Counted from the first letter of the stretch, positions 7,993-17,279 are shown. The stretch is DNA of 64,000 nucleotides from Halioxenophilus aromaticivorans (GCF_042850945.1 NZ_AP031496.1:1-64000); one strand, 5' to 3'. The notes: a model not told the origin generated them from the sequence alone. A program made the numbers and translations.

Positions 7993-9564
7993 ATGAAACG
8001 AATCATTGTGTGTTGTGATGGTACCTGGAACGACCTAGACATGCGGTATATCACCAACGTTGGTCGCTTGGTGCAATGCTTGGGCAAGACCGGTAAATCA
8101 AAATCCACCAGCGTCAAACAAAGTGTCTACTACGATGACGGCGTAGGCGCGGCCGCCAGTGGTGTACGGCGAGCCCTGGAGGGCGTCACCGGCATCGGCA
8201 TCGACGAGCAAATCTACAGTGCCTATCGCCATATCTGTATCAACTACGAGCCCGGCGATGAAATTTGCCTGTTTGGCTTTAGCCGCGGCGCCTTTGCTGT
8301 GCGCAGCATCGCCGGCATGATTGGCCGCTTAGGTTTGGTGGCTCCCACCAATTTAAAGCATCTGTCCCAAGCCATGGATGTGTACCGCAACAAAAACACC
8401 AAGCAGCAAAACACTTTTAAAAAACAACAGGCCAGCTTTAGTAACGTAAAAGTGACCTTGCTCGGTTGTTGGGATACCGTGGGTGCCCTGGGTATTCCGG
8501 ATAAAATTCCGTTTTTCCCCCTCGATAATATTTTTCGTAAACGCTACGAATTCCACGATACTGAACTGGGCAACCACATCGAACGGGCCTTACATGCCGT
8601 GGCCATTGACGAACGCCGCAAAGAATTTGGCGTTACCATGATGAATAAGCCCAAGGGTGCCCCGGCCAGCCAGAAATTAATTCAAACCTGGTTCCCTGGC
8701 GACCACGGTTGCGTGGGGGGCGGCTCGTGGGAGAAGCGGGCGTTCTCTAACCACTGCCTGAAATGGATGATAGACCAAGCTCAGTCGCTGGGTATCGACC
8801 TTGGCGCCAATGTAGACCTGCTGCACGATGCCGCCATCACCGACCCCGGCGTATTTTTTAGCCAGCAGATCAATATCATCTACGGCCGAAAAGATCGCCC
8901 CATGCCAGACAAACTGGTGCAATGGAAAGACATCGACGCGACCGCAAAATATCGTTGGCAAGAGCTGCCCGATTACCGACCGTCGGTGTTAAAACGCCGG
9001 TTTAAAAAGCAACTGGATGCGTGGCAAGCCAGTGAGGTGCGGGTACCGGCACAGGAGGTTACCAGCTTAGCGACAGACCAGTCGCTGCCTGTACGGGTAT
9101 TTTCCAAGGATTTGGTGAACCGTAGCTATGTGCAGGTTAGCCAAGGGGAACGACTGATAATAATGGTTAATCGGGTGCAAGTTTGGAAAGACGGCGGGCT
9201 GGACCCCTGCGATATTCAGGGTTGGAACACCATCACTGGTAGCGACGCCAAACCGGCTTATAAAGATGGTGAACAGGTGGATTCCGGGGCGTTGAAAAAA
9301 CGCTTTATACGCTCCGCCAACAGCAAGCGGGTGGTGAAAACCGCCGATTGGTTTGAGTTGATTATTAGCTGTGGTGAAGACAACTACGAGCGCTTGGCGA
9401 TAAAACAGCCCAAGTTAGAAGCAGAACCCTACGCTATTGAGTACCAAGCCAAACGCGACGGCGAGTTGCTATTTACCGCCAACGATCTCTCCCACACCAT
9501 TAACGCCATCGATAAATACGACAACAATACCGGCTGGGTGTGGCTCACCGTTACTAAGCGCTAG
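7993..9564 (+). CDS. DUF2235 alpha/beta-hydrolase with LecA-like C-terminal domain
   Basis: The N-terminal part (about residues 1-330) belongs to DUF2235, the family that includes type VI secretion Tle1-type phospholipases. It begins RIIVCCDGTWND, and the nucleophile elbow reads GFSRGAF (G-x-S-x-G). WFPGDHGCVGGG resembles the later catalytic His/Asp region. The last 180 residues form a separate, beta-rich part ending in GELLFTANDL and YDNNTGWVWLTV. This resembles the PA-IL/LecA galactose-binding fold (GxLxxxxNDxxxxYxNNxG). The start at 7993 is preferred over the in-frame ATG at 7972 because AAGGA sits 6 bases before it. No vgrG, hcp, immunity gene or signal peptide is visible, so a secreted-effector role is unproven. 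The lectin-like domain is an inference from motif pattern. Confidence 0.8.
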   Translation: MKRIIVCCDGTWNDLDMRYITNVGRLVQCLGKTGKSKSTSVKQSVYYDDGVGAAASGVRRALEGVTGIGIDEQIYSAYRHICINYEPGDEICLFGFSRGAFAVRSIAGMIGRLGLVAPTNLKHLSQAMDVYRNKNTKQQNTFKKQQASFSNVKVTLLGCWDTVGALGIPDKIPFFPLDNIFRKRYEFHDTELGNHIERALHAVAIDERRKEFGVTMMNKPKGAPASQKLIQTWFPGDHGCVGGGSWEKRAFSNHCLKWMIDQAQSLGIDLGANVDLLHDAAITDPGVFFSQQINIIYGRKDRPMPDKLVQWKDIDATAKYRWQELPDYRPSVLKRRFKKQLDAWQASEVRVPAQEVTSLATDQSLPVRVFSKDLVNRSYVQVSQGERLIIMVNRVQVWKDGGLDPCDIQGWNTITGSDAKPAYKDGEQVDSGALKKRFIRSANSKRVVKTADWFELIISCGEDNYERLAIKQPKLEAEPYAIEYQAKRDGELLFTANDLSHTINAIDKYDNNTGWVWLTVTKR

Positions 9565-11564
9565 TGCGCTTGGCTGGCGGTGAGCTTTTCAATGGCGGAG
9601 ATTTGCTCGTCGATGGCATTGATATCGGCGGATACTTTGGCGATGTGATCGATGCTTTCTCTAACCTTGCGATTGGCGTCGATAGACTCTGATACCAAAT
9701 TGGATAGGTTGCCCTGCAGTACCTGGGAACCTTGATGAATCGCTGTTAGGAATTTTTCGTTGTTACTGATGGCCGTATGGATGGATTGGATCGAGCTGGT
9801 CACGGTATTAATGGTGTCGCCGGTTTTGTTTAAGCTGTCTTGGGTACTGTGAGAAAGCTGACGTACTTCATCGGCCACCACGGCAAAACCGCGCCCAGCG
9901 TCGCCGGCCCGGGCGGCTTCAATGGCTGCGTTCAAAGCCAGTAAATTGGTTTGCTCGGATATCCCTGATATTACTTTTAAGATGGTGAGCACTTCTTCGG
10001 AGTTGGATTTTAAATCCTCCACCTTGCCGCTTAATACCTTACGTTCGTCGCCACTTTGTTCAATATCATTACTGAATTTGGAAAACTGCTCCTGAATATT
10101 ATTAAGAATATCCACACTGTTGCTAGCAAACCCAGATAGGTGATTAAAACTCTCTACCATGATGTTTAATAAGTGGCGATATTCAGCCAGGTTAGTGATC
10201 AGCTTAGATTGAATTTTATTGACGTACTTCAAACTGTTTATCTTTGAGTGCAGGTAATGCTCGCTAAACTGGCTGGAGTAATAGGGGAATCGGTTGGCGT
10301 ATTCGTCGTAAAAGGTCTCACCGGGTTGCACATGAAAAAACATCACCGCGGTAAGGGTTTGATTCATATGGACGCCCAGCAGCTCACCAAAAGTGGAAAA
10401 CCCAGCCACTGGCGTGTTATCAAATAGTTTTACCCGGCCCAATTGATTGGCGTTATTGAGGCGGCGCAAAATGCAGTCGTTGGCGATAACGGCCACGGGT
10501 TTGCTGGATTTGCGTTGCATAAATTGGTCAACCGAGTGGCTGGTGGCCGAGGCAATATCCGTGGCTTGCATCAAATACAGTTGGTCGCCAAAATTTAAAT
10601 CACAAAAAAACACGCAACTATTGGCTTCAAAATCCAACCCAGCCACGGAGCGAATATTAAAATCGCCATCCACATTGACCGCAAAGGTGTACTTTTCCAA
10701 AGCCTGGTTTAATTGATCTCTGCCGCATTTAAAGTGTTGGCACAGGCTATCGATAAAGCTACGGACCTCAAAGGTATCCGGGTCAATTACCGAGGTTACA
10801 GTGCGCTTGTGAGGGTCGGATTCGGCAATAATAAAGCTCTTTTGGGTAGGCTTAAAATTGTGTGATTTTAATAATCCGTATTTAATATTCTGCGCAAGTT
10901 TCACAAATATCAACATCGCTTTATTCTTGGCAATGCCGCGCCCGTCATAAACCTGGGCACTCTTAAAATCCAGTTTGCCACCGGCGGAGCCACCCACAAA
11001 GTAGCAAGGGAAGCGGCCACTGGCGTACAAAGCCTGCACAAAGAAGCTTTCACTGCCGCACAGACCGTCGAAAAACGTCAACGCTAGGGTATTTTCATAG
11101 TTGATATCAAACGGCACTGAAACCCGATTGATCTCCTCTTTAATCTTCTCAATACGCTGTTCGCTGCTGTACTGCGGGTTGGGCAGGGCTAAGTCCTCGC
11201 AGTGCAAAGGCACACTGCGAACCTCGACGTGGGCAAACAAATCTGGGCTAAAGGCCTGCACCACAATATTGTCCCAGCTGCCGTTGGCGGGATGATAAAG
11301 CGATTGGCTGCAGCTACTCAATTCGCCTGCGGTCATCACGCCAATTACGTGGTCCACACCGGGTAAAGCCTGCTGAATTTTCTTAACGGTGGGTTCAAAG
11401 GGCACGTTTGGCGATACGTAGGCAATCACCAGCTGTGGCGGCCTGCTACTAAACGAAAGTTGCTCGGCCAGAGAGTTGAGCTGATGGCTTGAAACCGATA
11501 TGACCTGGGTAAAGGGGCCGTTATACCCCGTAACTTCGTCTTTTTGTCGCCTAAATAAACGCAT
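9561..11564 (-). CDS. Soluble FIST-domain methyl-accepting chemotaxis protein
   Basis: About 667 residues. The N-terminal half looks like a FIST sensor (FIST_N and FIST_C): ITxVMTAGELSS-like segments, YFVGGSAGGKLDF and NDCILRR. The C-terminal part is a cytoplasmic MCP signalling domain with the canonical hairpin tip EQTNLLALNAAIEAARAG and GRGFAVVADEVRQLS. There is no transmembrane segment or signal peptide, so this is a cytoplasmic receptor. FIST domains are known or predicted small-ligand sensors; NosP-type members bind heme and nitric oxide. The start at 11564 is chosen over the ATG at 11591, which has no ribosome binding site. Its 3' end overlaps the convergent DUF2235 gene by 4 bases. Ligand unknown. 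Confidence 0.85.
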   Translation of the reverse strand: MRLFRRQKDEVTGYNGPFTQVISVSSHQLNSLAEQLSFSSRPPQLVIAYVSPNVPFEPTVKKIQQALPGVDHVIGVMTAGELSSCSQSLYHPANGSWDNIVVQAFSPDLFAHVEVRSVPLHCEDLALPNPQYSSEQRIEKIKEEINRVSVPFDINYENTLALTFFDGLCGSESFFVQALYASGRFPCYFVGGSAGGKLDFKSAQVYDGRGIAKNKAMLIFVKLAQNIKYGLLKSHNFKPTQKSFIIAESDPHKRTVTSVIDPDTFEVRSFIDSLCQHFKCGRDQLNQALEKYTFAVNVDGDFNIRSVAGLDFEANSCVFFCDLNFGDQLYLMQATDIASATSHSVDQFMQRKSSKPVAVIANDCILRRLNNANQLGRVKLFDNTPVAGFSTFGELLGVHMNQTLTAVMFFHVQPGETFYDEYANRFPYYSSQFSEHYLHSKINSLKYVNKIQSKLITNLAEYRHLLNIMVESFNHLSGFASNSVDILNNIQEQFSKFSNDIEQSGDERKVLSGKVEDLKSNSEEVLTILKVISGISEQTNLLALNAAIEAARAGDAGRGFAVVADEVRQLSHSTQDSLNKTGDTINTVTSSIQSIHTAISNNEKFLTAIHQGSQVLQGNLSNLVSESIDANRKVRESIDHIAKVSADINAIDEQISAIEKLTASQAH

Positions 11565-11711
11565 CGTGTGTATTCCGTTCAATAAAGTCATTGCTACAGT
11601 GGGATAGCGGCAAGGAATTGCGTATCTTAAATAGGTATAAGTTATAAACGTTTGGCACTATTATGCGTATGGCATAATTCTAAGAAATAACACAGTGACA
11701 GGTTTTGAAAG

Positions 11712-12305
11712 GTGTCTACCAAGGTGTCTAGAAATAGGGCCACATCCGCTGGAATTGGCCGCAGCAGAGTTCTGATAACAGTGGTCGCCGTGCTTATAGC
11801 GGTGCATTTGTTGAATATGATGTCCGGCGGCGTACTGGTGGCTTACGGCATCTTCCCTCGTCAGCTCGGCACATTGCCCCATATCATCACCGCACCGGCC
11901 ATTCACGGTGACGTTAGCCATTTGCTAAACAATCTTATCGGCTTTTTGATCTTTGCTTCTTTGTGCTTGTTCAACTCCGTTTCGCAATTTGTTAGAGCCA
12001 GTGTGTTCATCATTTTTCTTAGTGGGCTGTTGGTGTGGTTGTTGGGGCGGCCGGCTTGGCACATCGGCGCCAGTGGCTGGGTGTATGGCCTGTGGAGCTT
12101 TGCCATATTTAGAGCGTGGTACCATCGCAGCTTAACCAACTGTATCGCCGCCATGGTGGCGTTGTGTTTTTACGGGGTAATGCTCTATGGCATTCTGCCG
12201 GCTTACCCCGGCGTATCGTTTGAGTCTCACTTGTTTGGTGCCATAGCCGGCGTTATCGCTGCGGCTCTCATTACGCAGAAGGGTAGGCGGTTTAAATTCC
12301 TGTGA
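11712..12305 (+). CDS. Rhomboid-family intramembrane serine protease
   Basis: A 197-residue integral membrane protein with about six hydrophobic segments. The rhomboid catalytic Ser motif reads HIGASGWVYGL (G-x-S-G). The catalytic His is in ESHLFGAIAGV, and an upstream HGDVSHLLNN matches the conserved HxxxHxxxN segment. Rhomboids cleave transmembrane substrates; small bacterial forms include rhombosortases, but no GlyGly-CTERM protein was seen here. The start is GTG at 11712 (ACAGG 9 bases upstream); another in-frame GTG at 11724 is possible. The next gene starts within its stop codon (GTGA overlap), which suggests translational coupling. Confidence 0.85.
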   Translation: MSTKVSRNRATSAGIGRSRVLITVVAVLIAVHLLNMMSGGVLVAYGIFPRQLGTLPHIITAPAIHGDVSHLLNNLIGFLIFASLCLFNSVSQFVRASVFIIFLSGLLVWLLGRPAWHIGASGWVYGLWSFAIFRAWYHRSLTNCIAAMVALCFYGVMLYGILPAYPGVSFESHLFGAIAGVIAAALITQKGRRFKFL

Positions 12306-13131
12306 TTGGTCGGTTTTTTAGGTGGTCGCTAGGATTGGAGCGTTCTCAACCCCAGGTACAGTGGCAGCAGCGATGGACGGATATTCTCACGCAAAAAGTG
12401 GCGTTTTATCGAGCCCTGAGTAGCGATAACCAAACGCTATTTAATCAGCGGGTGTTGTTGTTTTTACACACCACCGCAGTGGAAGCCGGGCAATTTGAAG
12501 TCACCGAGGAAGATCGCTTACTAGTGGCCGCCAGTGCCATCATTCCGGTGTGGGCGTTTCCAAAATGGCACTATTTCAACGTACACACGGTTTATCTATT
12601 ACCGGCATCGTTTAACCAACAATTTGAATGTGGTCAGCCGGATTCTCTTATCACCGGTATGGTAGGCACCGGCCCTATGAGTGGTAAATTGGCACTGAGC
12701 CGCCCGCACTTGCATCTAGGTTTTAGCAACAGCCGAGACAAGCGCAATGTGGGGATACATGAATTCATCCACTTAATCGATATGGCCGATGGCGACTGCG
12801 ACGGTTACCCAGAGGCGCTAAAAGAATTTGCTTACGCCATCCCTTGGTTTGAACTGGTCGATAAAAAACCGAACAGATTTACCAAAAAGTTTCCAACATA
12901 GATGACTACGCTACCATTAATAAAGCAGAGTTTTTATGTGTGGTATCGGAGTATTTTTTTGAGCGGCCTAAAACGCTTAAGCAAAAACACCCAGCTCTAT
13001 ATAAAAGCCTACAAACCCTTTATCAACAGGATACCGCCGCCATCGGTTTGGATGTAATAACCGCACGCAACGCGCAATGCCCATGCGGTAGCGGCAAGAA
13101 ATTCAAACGTTGTTGTATGCCTAAAGACTAA
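12302..13131 (+). pseudogene. MtfA-type (M90) zinc peptidase with SEC-C tail, frameshifted
   Basis: Two open frames together make one protein. Frame one (12302-12901) starts with GTG overlapping the rhomboid stop and carries HEFIH near residue 154, the HExxH zinc motif of MtfA/M90 peptidases. It then ends prematurely. The other frame continues with IDDYATINKAEFLCVVSEYF, the normal MtfA C-terminal segment, and then CPCGSGKKFKRCC, a SEC-C zinc-binding motif. Adding one base in the A6 run at 12863-12868 joins the two in frame. MtfA in E. coli titrates the regulator Mlc and has aminopeptidase activity; the SEC-C tail is not part of E. coli MtfA. The break may be a true mutation, a homopolymer sequencing error, or slippage on the AAA AAA codons. 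Confidence 0.8.
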
Positions 13132-13297
13132 ATTAGACACCAAAAGTTACCGGCGTAAAAATAATAATAAATTTTGCGCCACGCCAATTTACGCAGCTAT
13201 ACTTTTAATGAGATTAAAAATAAAGCGAAAAATAAAAAGCCAAAGAGACAGGCTAATTTAACTGTTTCTATATTAGGATTGGTTAAAAGAGGTGTTT

Positions 13298-13816
13298 ATG
13301 CATTGTCCACAGTGTAAAGGCATGGAACTTCAACTCAGTGCCTTAGAACTCGAACTTTCCGCCAGCAGTTGCCCTCGCTGTGATGGCACCAGCCTGCCAT
13401 TGCAACACTACAAATACTGGGCAAAAAATCATTTTAATGGCCAAAGCGTCTACCTTAATACTTTCTCTAACAGTAATACCAATAGTTGCACCAATAAGCC
13501 CAAGGCGTGCCCTAAATGCTGTGAGTTAATGTACTGCTACGATGTGCACTTGGATTTAGGTAACCACCTACACGCCTGCGACGAATGCGAACTGGTGTGG
13601 CTTACCCATGCGCAATGGGGCACCTTAAAAAACTTTTATTTAGAAAGCGCCTATCCGCCAGCCTTTGATGGCAATTGTTCAGTGTTCAACCACGGGCCCC
13701 GTGGTCAAAGCATTCGAGATTTGCTCGGTAGAGACGACTATCGCACCGCTGCTGAATTCAAACTTTGGCTAAAGCGACATCCGTTGCAAAGCGATATTCT
13801 GGATTTTTTGGAATAG
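13298..13816 (+). CDS. Hypothetical zinc-ribbon protein
   Basis: A 172-residue soluble protein of unknown function with two cysteine clusters. The N-terminal one is MHCPQCKGMEL with CPRCDG following (about residues 3-31). The central one is CPKCCELMY with CDECELVWL (about residues 74-105). The layout resembles TFIIB-type zinc-ribbon proteins (zf-TFIIB). The start at 13298 is chosen because AGAGG lies 5 bases upstream, rather than the GTG at 13292. It follows the MtfA-like gene by 166 AT-rich bases. I do not recognise a specific family and assign no function. Confidence 0.6.
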   Translation: MHCPQCKGMELQLSALELELSASSCPRCDGTSLPLQHYKYWAKNHFNGQSVYLNTFSNSNTNSCTNKPKACPKCCELMYCYDVHLDLGNHLHACDECELVWLTHAQWGTLKNFYLESAYPPAFDGNCSVFNHGPRGQSIRDLLGRDDYRTAAEFKLWLKRHPLQSDILDFLE

Positions 13817-13866
13817 CCCGGCTATGACAGCAGCAACCACCAACGTTAGATTGCTTGATAGTTTGA

Positions 13867-14727
13867 ATGGTAAGGATGTATTCGGTGACTGCTTTTTATG
13901 AGGAAACCAAAGCCTGTATAGACGCGGTTTTTGAGGCCCACGCACCGTCTGAAGTGACGCTCACCTTAGATGCCACGGGTGTTAATGGGCACGTACAGTT
14001 GCTGGTGCTCTCCATCATTGGTTACCAGCGCCTAACCCAGTTAAAGCGGGTAAATGCCATCTCTGGTAGTTGCTATGCGTATTTGGTTTACCACGCACTC
14101 AATACCACGGGCATTGAGGGCTTAGGGGCTATAATGCAGAGGTGGGATTCTAATATGCGCAGGCATTTTCATAAAACCCGTGTCTTAAAAACCCTGGCTA
14201 AATTGCCCATGGCAGCGGTGGGGAAGGGCAATATTTTTAATCCGCAATGCCTTGAGGCCATGTTGCGAGGAACGGTAAACGACCATAACGCTAATAGGCC
14301 GTTGTCTACAGTGCCCGATAACGCGGTTTTTTGGGTGTACAACCAAACCCGGGGCTGCCCGGTGGGCTTAAACGCGCGTGGCGAATACCAAGATTACTCC
14401 ATGGCAGAATTGGCCAGAACCTTTGCCGCTATTCCTAAATTGTATGGCGCGGCCAAGCTCGGCGATGATTGGTTTATAGACCCGGTGTTTTCCAAGGACT
14501 ACAGTGCTCTGCGTACGGCGCTAAAAAAAGACGCAAAGCCCGGCCATCATATTTATTCAAACATTGCCTTTGCCAAGCAAACGCCCAATATTACCTATAT
14601 AAAAACACATCAATACGGCGATGGAAAACGCATGGTGGTGGCAGACTTCATTAAACTCATGTTGAATATTCCAAACAGAAAAATCTACCACGCGTTTCAG
14701 CAAGCCAATATTCCGTTTTCGAAATAG
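13867..14727 (+). CDS. Divergent patatin-like protein (putative)
   Basis: About 286 residues, no signal peptide. I see a weak patatin pattern: TLTLDATGVNGHVQLLVLS corresponds to the oxyanion region, and VNAISGSCYAYLVYHA aligns with the patatin nucleophile elbow (G-T-S-A-G), keeping the Ser but losing one glycine. GDDWFIDPVFSKDY aligns with the catalytic Asp segment (D-G-G/A). Patatins are Ser-Asp lipid acyl hydrolases. Because both motifs are degenerate, activity is uncertain and the assignment is inference. ATG at 13867 and 13876 and GTG at 13885 are possible starts; the GTG has AAGGA 8 bases upstream. The stop lies 2 bases from the end of the convergent hydratase gene. Confidence 0.45.
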   Translation: MVRMYSVTAFYEETKACIDAVFEAHAPSEVTLTLDATGVNGHVQLLVLSIIGYQRLTQLKRVNAISGSCYAYLVYHALNTTGIEGLGAIMQRWDSNMRRHFHKTRVLKTLAKLPMAAVGKGNIFNPQCLEAMLRGTVNDHNANRPLSTVPDNAVFWVYNQTRGCPVGLNARGEYQDYSMAELARTFAAIPKLYGAAKLGDDWFIDPVFSKDYSALRTALKKDAKPGHHIYSNIAFAKQTPNITYIKTHQYGDGKRMVVADFIKLMLNIPNRKIYHAFQQANIPFSK

Positions 14728-14729
14728 GT

Positions 14730-15518
14730 TTAACGTTTCACAAATACCCCGGGCCGTTTTTGTGCTAGTGACAGTATCCCTTCTTCGGCATCCTGGGTCA
14801 CTCTAAGGCGGCTTTGTTCGGCGATCTCAACCTCGATAGCGGCGGTAACCTGGGCTTGTAATCCCTCCCGCACGGCGGCTCTGATGCTCTCCACGGCCAG
14901 TGGCGCATTGGCGGCTATCTCTTGCGCCAGGGCAATGGCTTGTGGGCGGATGTCATCGTTATCGCTTAGCACGTCTACCAAGCCAATCCGCACGGCTTCA
15001 GTACCGTCGATGCGCCGTGCGGTCATTAATAACTTGTGTGCCTGTTGAATGCCAATAACGCGGGGCAGGGTAACCGTAGCGCCAAAGCCGGTGTGAATAC
15101 CCAGTTTGGTGAAGTTGGCCCAAAATTTTGATTGGGCATTGGCGACTCTAAAATCCGCCAACAACGCCAAGCCTAGGCCACCGCCAGTGGCACTGCCTTG
15201 CACAGCTGCAATTATAGGTTTTTGGTTGCCAAACATGCGCGCCGCCTGGCCGTACACCTGGCGAATACCCGTGGCAAATTGCTCTGCGGTAAACGTATTG
15301 TAGCCCGATCCTACCTGGCCGGTGCCAAAGTTACCGCCGGCGCAAAAGTTCTTGCCGTTGGAGCACAGCACAATGGCTCGGCAATTATCGTTGTTATCCA
15401 GGGCCAGTAGCTTATCGGCCAACTCGGTTAATAGGTCGATATCGAAAAAATTGTGCGGAGGGTTGTTGAGTTCCAACAGGGTTACCGCACCATCGGTTAT
15501 TGTATTGATCAGGGGCAT
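14730..15518 (-). CDS. Enoyl-CoA hydratase/isomerase family protein
   Basis: A crotonase-fold enzyme of about 262 residues. It shows AIVLCSNGKNFCAGGNFG (first oxyanion-hole segment) and AAVQGSATGGGLGLALLADFRVA (second oxyanion-hole segment and trimer interface). KFWANFTKLGIHTGFGATVTLPR follows the pattern seen in hydratases, including the G-x-G region. The substrate cannot be read from sequence. The ATG at 15518 is preferred to an in-frame TTG at 15536. It lies 33 bases downstream of the symporter gene on the same strand, so the two are probably cotranscribed. Confidence 0.85.
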   Translation of the reverse strand: MPLINTITDGAVTLLELNNPPHNFFDIDLLTELADKLLALDNNDNCRAIVLCSNGKNFCAGGNFGTGQVGSGYNTFTAEQFATGIRQVYGQAARMFGNQKPIIAAVQGSATGGGLGLALLADFRVANAQSKFWANFTKLGIHTGFGATVTLPRVIGIQQAHKLLMTARRIDGTEAVRIGLVDVLSDNDDIRPQAIALAQEIAANAPLAVESIRAAVREGLQAQVTAAIEVEIAEQSRLRVTQDAEEGILSLAQKRPGVFVKR

Positions 15519-15551
15519 GGTTATTAACTCTATCAACGTGAACTGTAATGG

Positions 15552-17174
15552 CTACGGATTTAACCAAACCAATATGCTGAGCAAGGCCATAAACCACGCA
15601 ACCAATAAAAGAGATGCTAAACGCCAGTTTACTTTGGCCTCTGTGTTGAGTACTTCTGCGGCGGTGGCGAGGTGAACGGCTTCCGGTGTTAATCGCAGAT
15701 TATTTTTATTAATGCGGGTTAAAACTGCTGCGATAACACAGGTAGTGAAAAAGCCAATCACATTCCACCACAGCCAGGAAACCTCCGGCAATAATTGCCA
15801 GCATAAGGCGTTAACGATAATTCCGCTTAATAAACCTGCCTGCACGCTTAGGCCAGTAATGTTGTGGCTGAGTAAAGCCAAAATAAATACCGCCAAAATA
15901 GAGCCATTGGCTAAGGAGCCGATTTTATTAATGGCTTCCAGTACAGTTGGGGCGATATCGCCGACGAAAAAAGCCATGGTCAAGGTGATGGCTCCCCACA
16001 CGGTTGTTACCAAGCGCGATGCCCAAATTTCTTGCTCCTCGGTGAGTGGGTGGCTACGAAAACGAACGATAAAATCTTCCATGGTGGTGGCGCTGAGCGA
16101 ATTTAATACGCTGTCCAGGGATGACATAGCAGCGGCAAATAAAGCCACTAGTGCCAAGCCCACCAGGCCCGTGGGCAGGGTTTGAATCATATAAAGGGGC
16201 ACGGCTAAGTTGTATTGCGGGGCACCTTGGTCGTTGCTGGGTAGTTGGTTAATAAAGTCGCCGTGGTTAATGGCAAACACAGCAATACCGACACCCACAA
16301 AACAATAGAGCAAAACCAGCGGAAACCGAAACACGCCGTTGATAAACAGAACCTTGTTGGTGGCGTCGATATCGCGGGTGCTCAGTTCCCGTTGCACCTG
16401 GCTTTGGTCGCAGCCGTAGTAGGCCATATACAAAAACAGCCCACCAAATAACATAGGCCAAAAGCCAAAGGTTTGGCCGTCGCCCAGGCCATGGTGGTCA
16501 AAAGCCAAGGTTTGTTTGCGGTCATCGGGCAGGCTGGCCCACAGTTGCCCTAGGCCGCCGGCGTCTGCGGTGAGTAAATAAAACACCAGCAGTAATACCA
16601 CCAGCAAAATACCCATTTGCAGTAAATCGCTGTACACCACGCCGCGCATGCCACCAAACACATCGTACACCACGGTAAATACGCCCAATAAAATCACCGA
16701 CCAAAAAAAGCCAATACCGGTAATTAAATCGATAACAATGGCGATGCTGTACACGGTAACGGCGGTGGCAAAGGCTCGGATAAATAAAAATAAACCGGAC
16801 AACATCAAGCGGGTGCGCAGGTCGTAGCGCTGCTCTAAAAACTGATACACCGATACCAGCTTAAAATGGCGGAATACTGGCATCACCAACAAGATTAAAC
16901 CAATCATGGCCAGGGGCAGGGCCAGTTCGTATTGCAGCCACAACAGGCCGCCGCCGGTAAAAGCCACAAACGCCGGCGCGCCCAAAATGCTGTTGGTGGA
17001 ACATTGGGTAGCCATGACTGATATCGCCACTGGCCAGTGACCGATATTGCGGCCGCCCAGATAGTAGTCGGTGCGGTCGTGCTGGCCGCGGGATAGATAC
17101 ACCGCCCAGGCAATCAGCCCTACCAAATACACGGCGATTACCAGCCAATCGGCCCAATGGAGGGATTGGGTCAT
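15552..17174 (-). CDS. Sodium/solute symporter (SSS family)
   Basis: A 540-residue inner-membrane carrier with about 13 hydrophobic segments. SSS features include the N-terminal WLVIAVYLVGLIAWAVYLSR, YYLGGRNIGHWPVAISVMAT, DVFGGMRGVVYSDLLQ and ALFAAAMSSLDSVLNSLSA; the last holds the Ser/Asp residues of the conserved sodium-site helix. The family couples Na+ entry to uptake of sugars, amino acids, organic acids or vitamins. The substrate cannot be told from sequence. It is followed closely by an enoyl-CoA hydratase gene, which hints at a carboxylate-like substrate (inference). Confidence 0.9.
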   Translation of the reverse strand: MTQSLHWADWLVIAVYLVGLIAWAVYLSRGQHDRTDYYLGGRNIGHWPVAISVMATQCSTNSILGAPAFVAFTGGGLLWLQYELALPLAMIGLILLVMPVFRHFKLVSVYQFLEQRYDLRTRLMLSGLFLFIRAFATAVTVYSIAIVIDLITGIGFFWSVILLGVFTVVYDVFGGMRGVVYSDLLQMGILLVVLLLVFYLLTADAGGLGQLWASLPDDRKQTLAFDHHGLGDGQTFGFWPMLFGGLFLYMAYYGCDQSQVQRELSTRDIDATNKVLFINGVFRFPLVLLYCFVGVGIAVFAINHGDFINQLPSNDQGAPQYNLAVPLYMIQTLPTGLVGLALVALFAAAMSSLDSVLNSLSATTMEDFIVRFRSHPLTEEQEIWASRLVTTVWGAITLTMAFFVGDIAPTVLEAINKIGSLANGSILAVFILALLSHNITGLSVQAGLLSGIIVNALCWQLLPEVSWLWWNVIGFFTTCVIAAVLTRINKNNLRLTPEAVHLATAAEVLNTEAKVNWRLASLLLVAWFMALLSILVWLNP

Positions 17175-17279
17175 GGGTGCTCCTTGCGCTGTGTTGTTTA
17201 CCTAAACCCAATTACCTTAAAGCAACGGTTGGGTGTGACTCAAGTGCTTGTTGGTTACACGCAGTGGCGAGTTTGGAAT

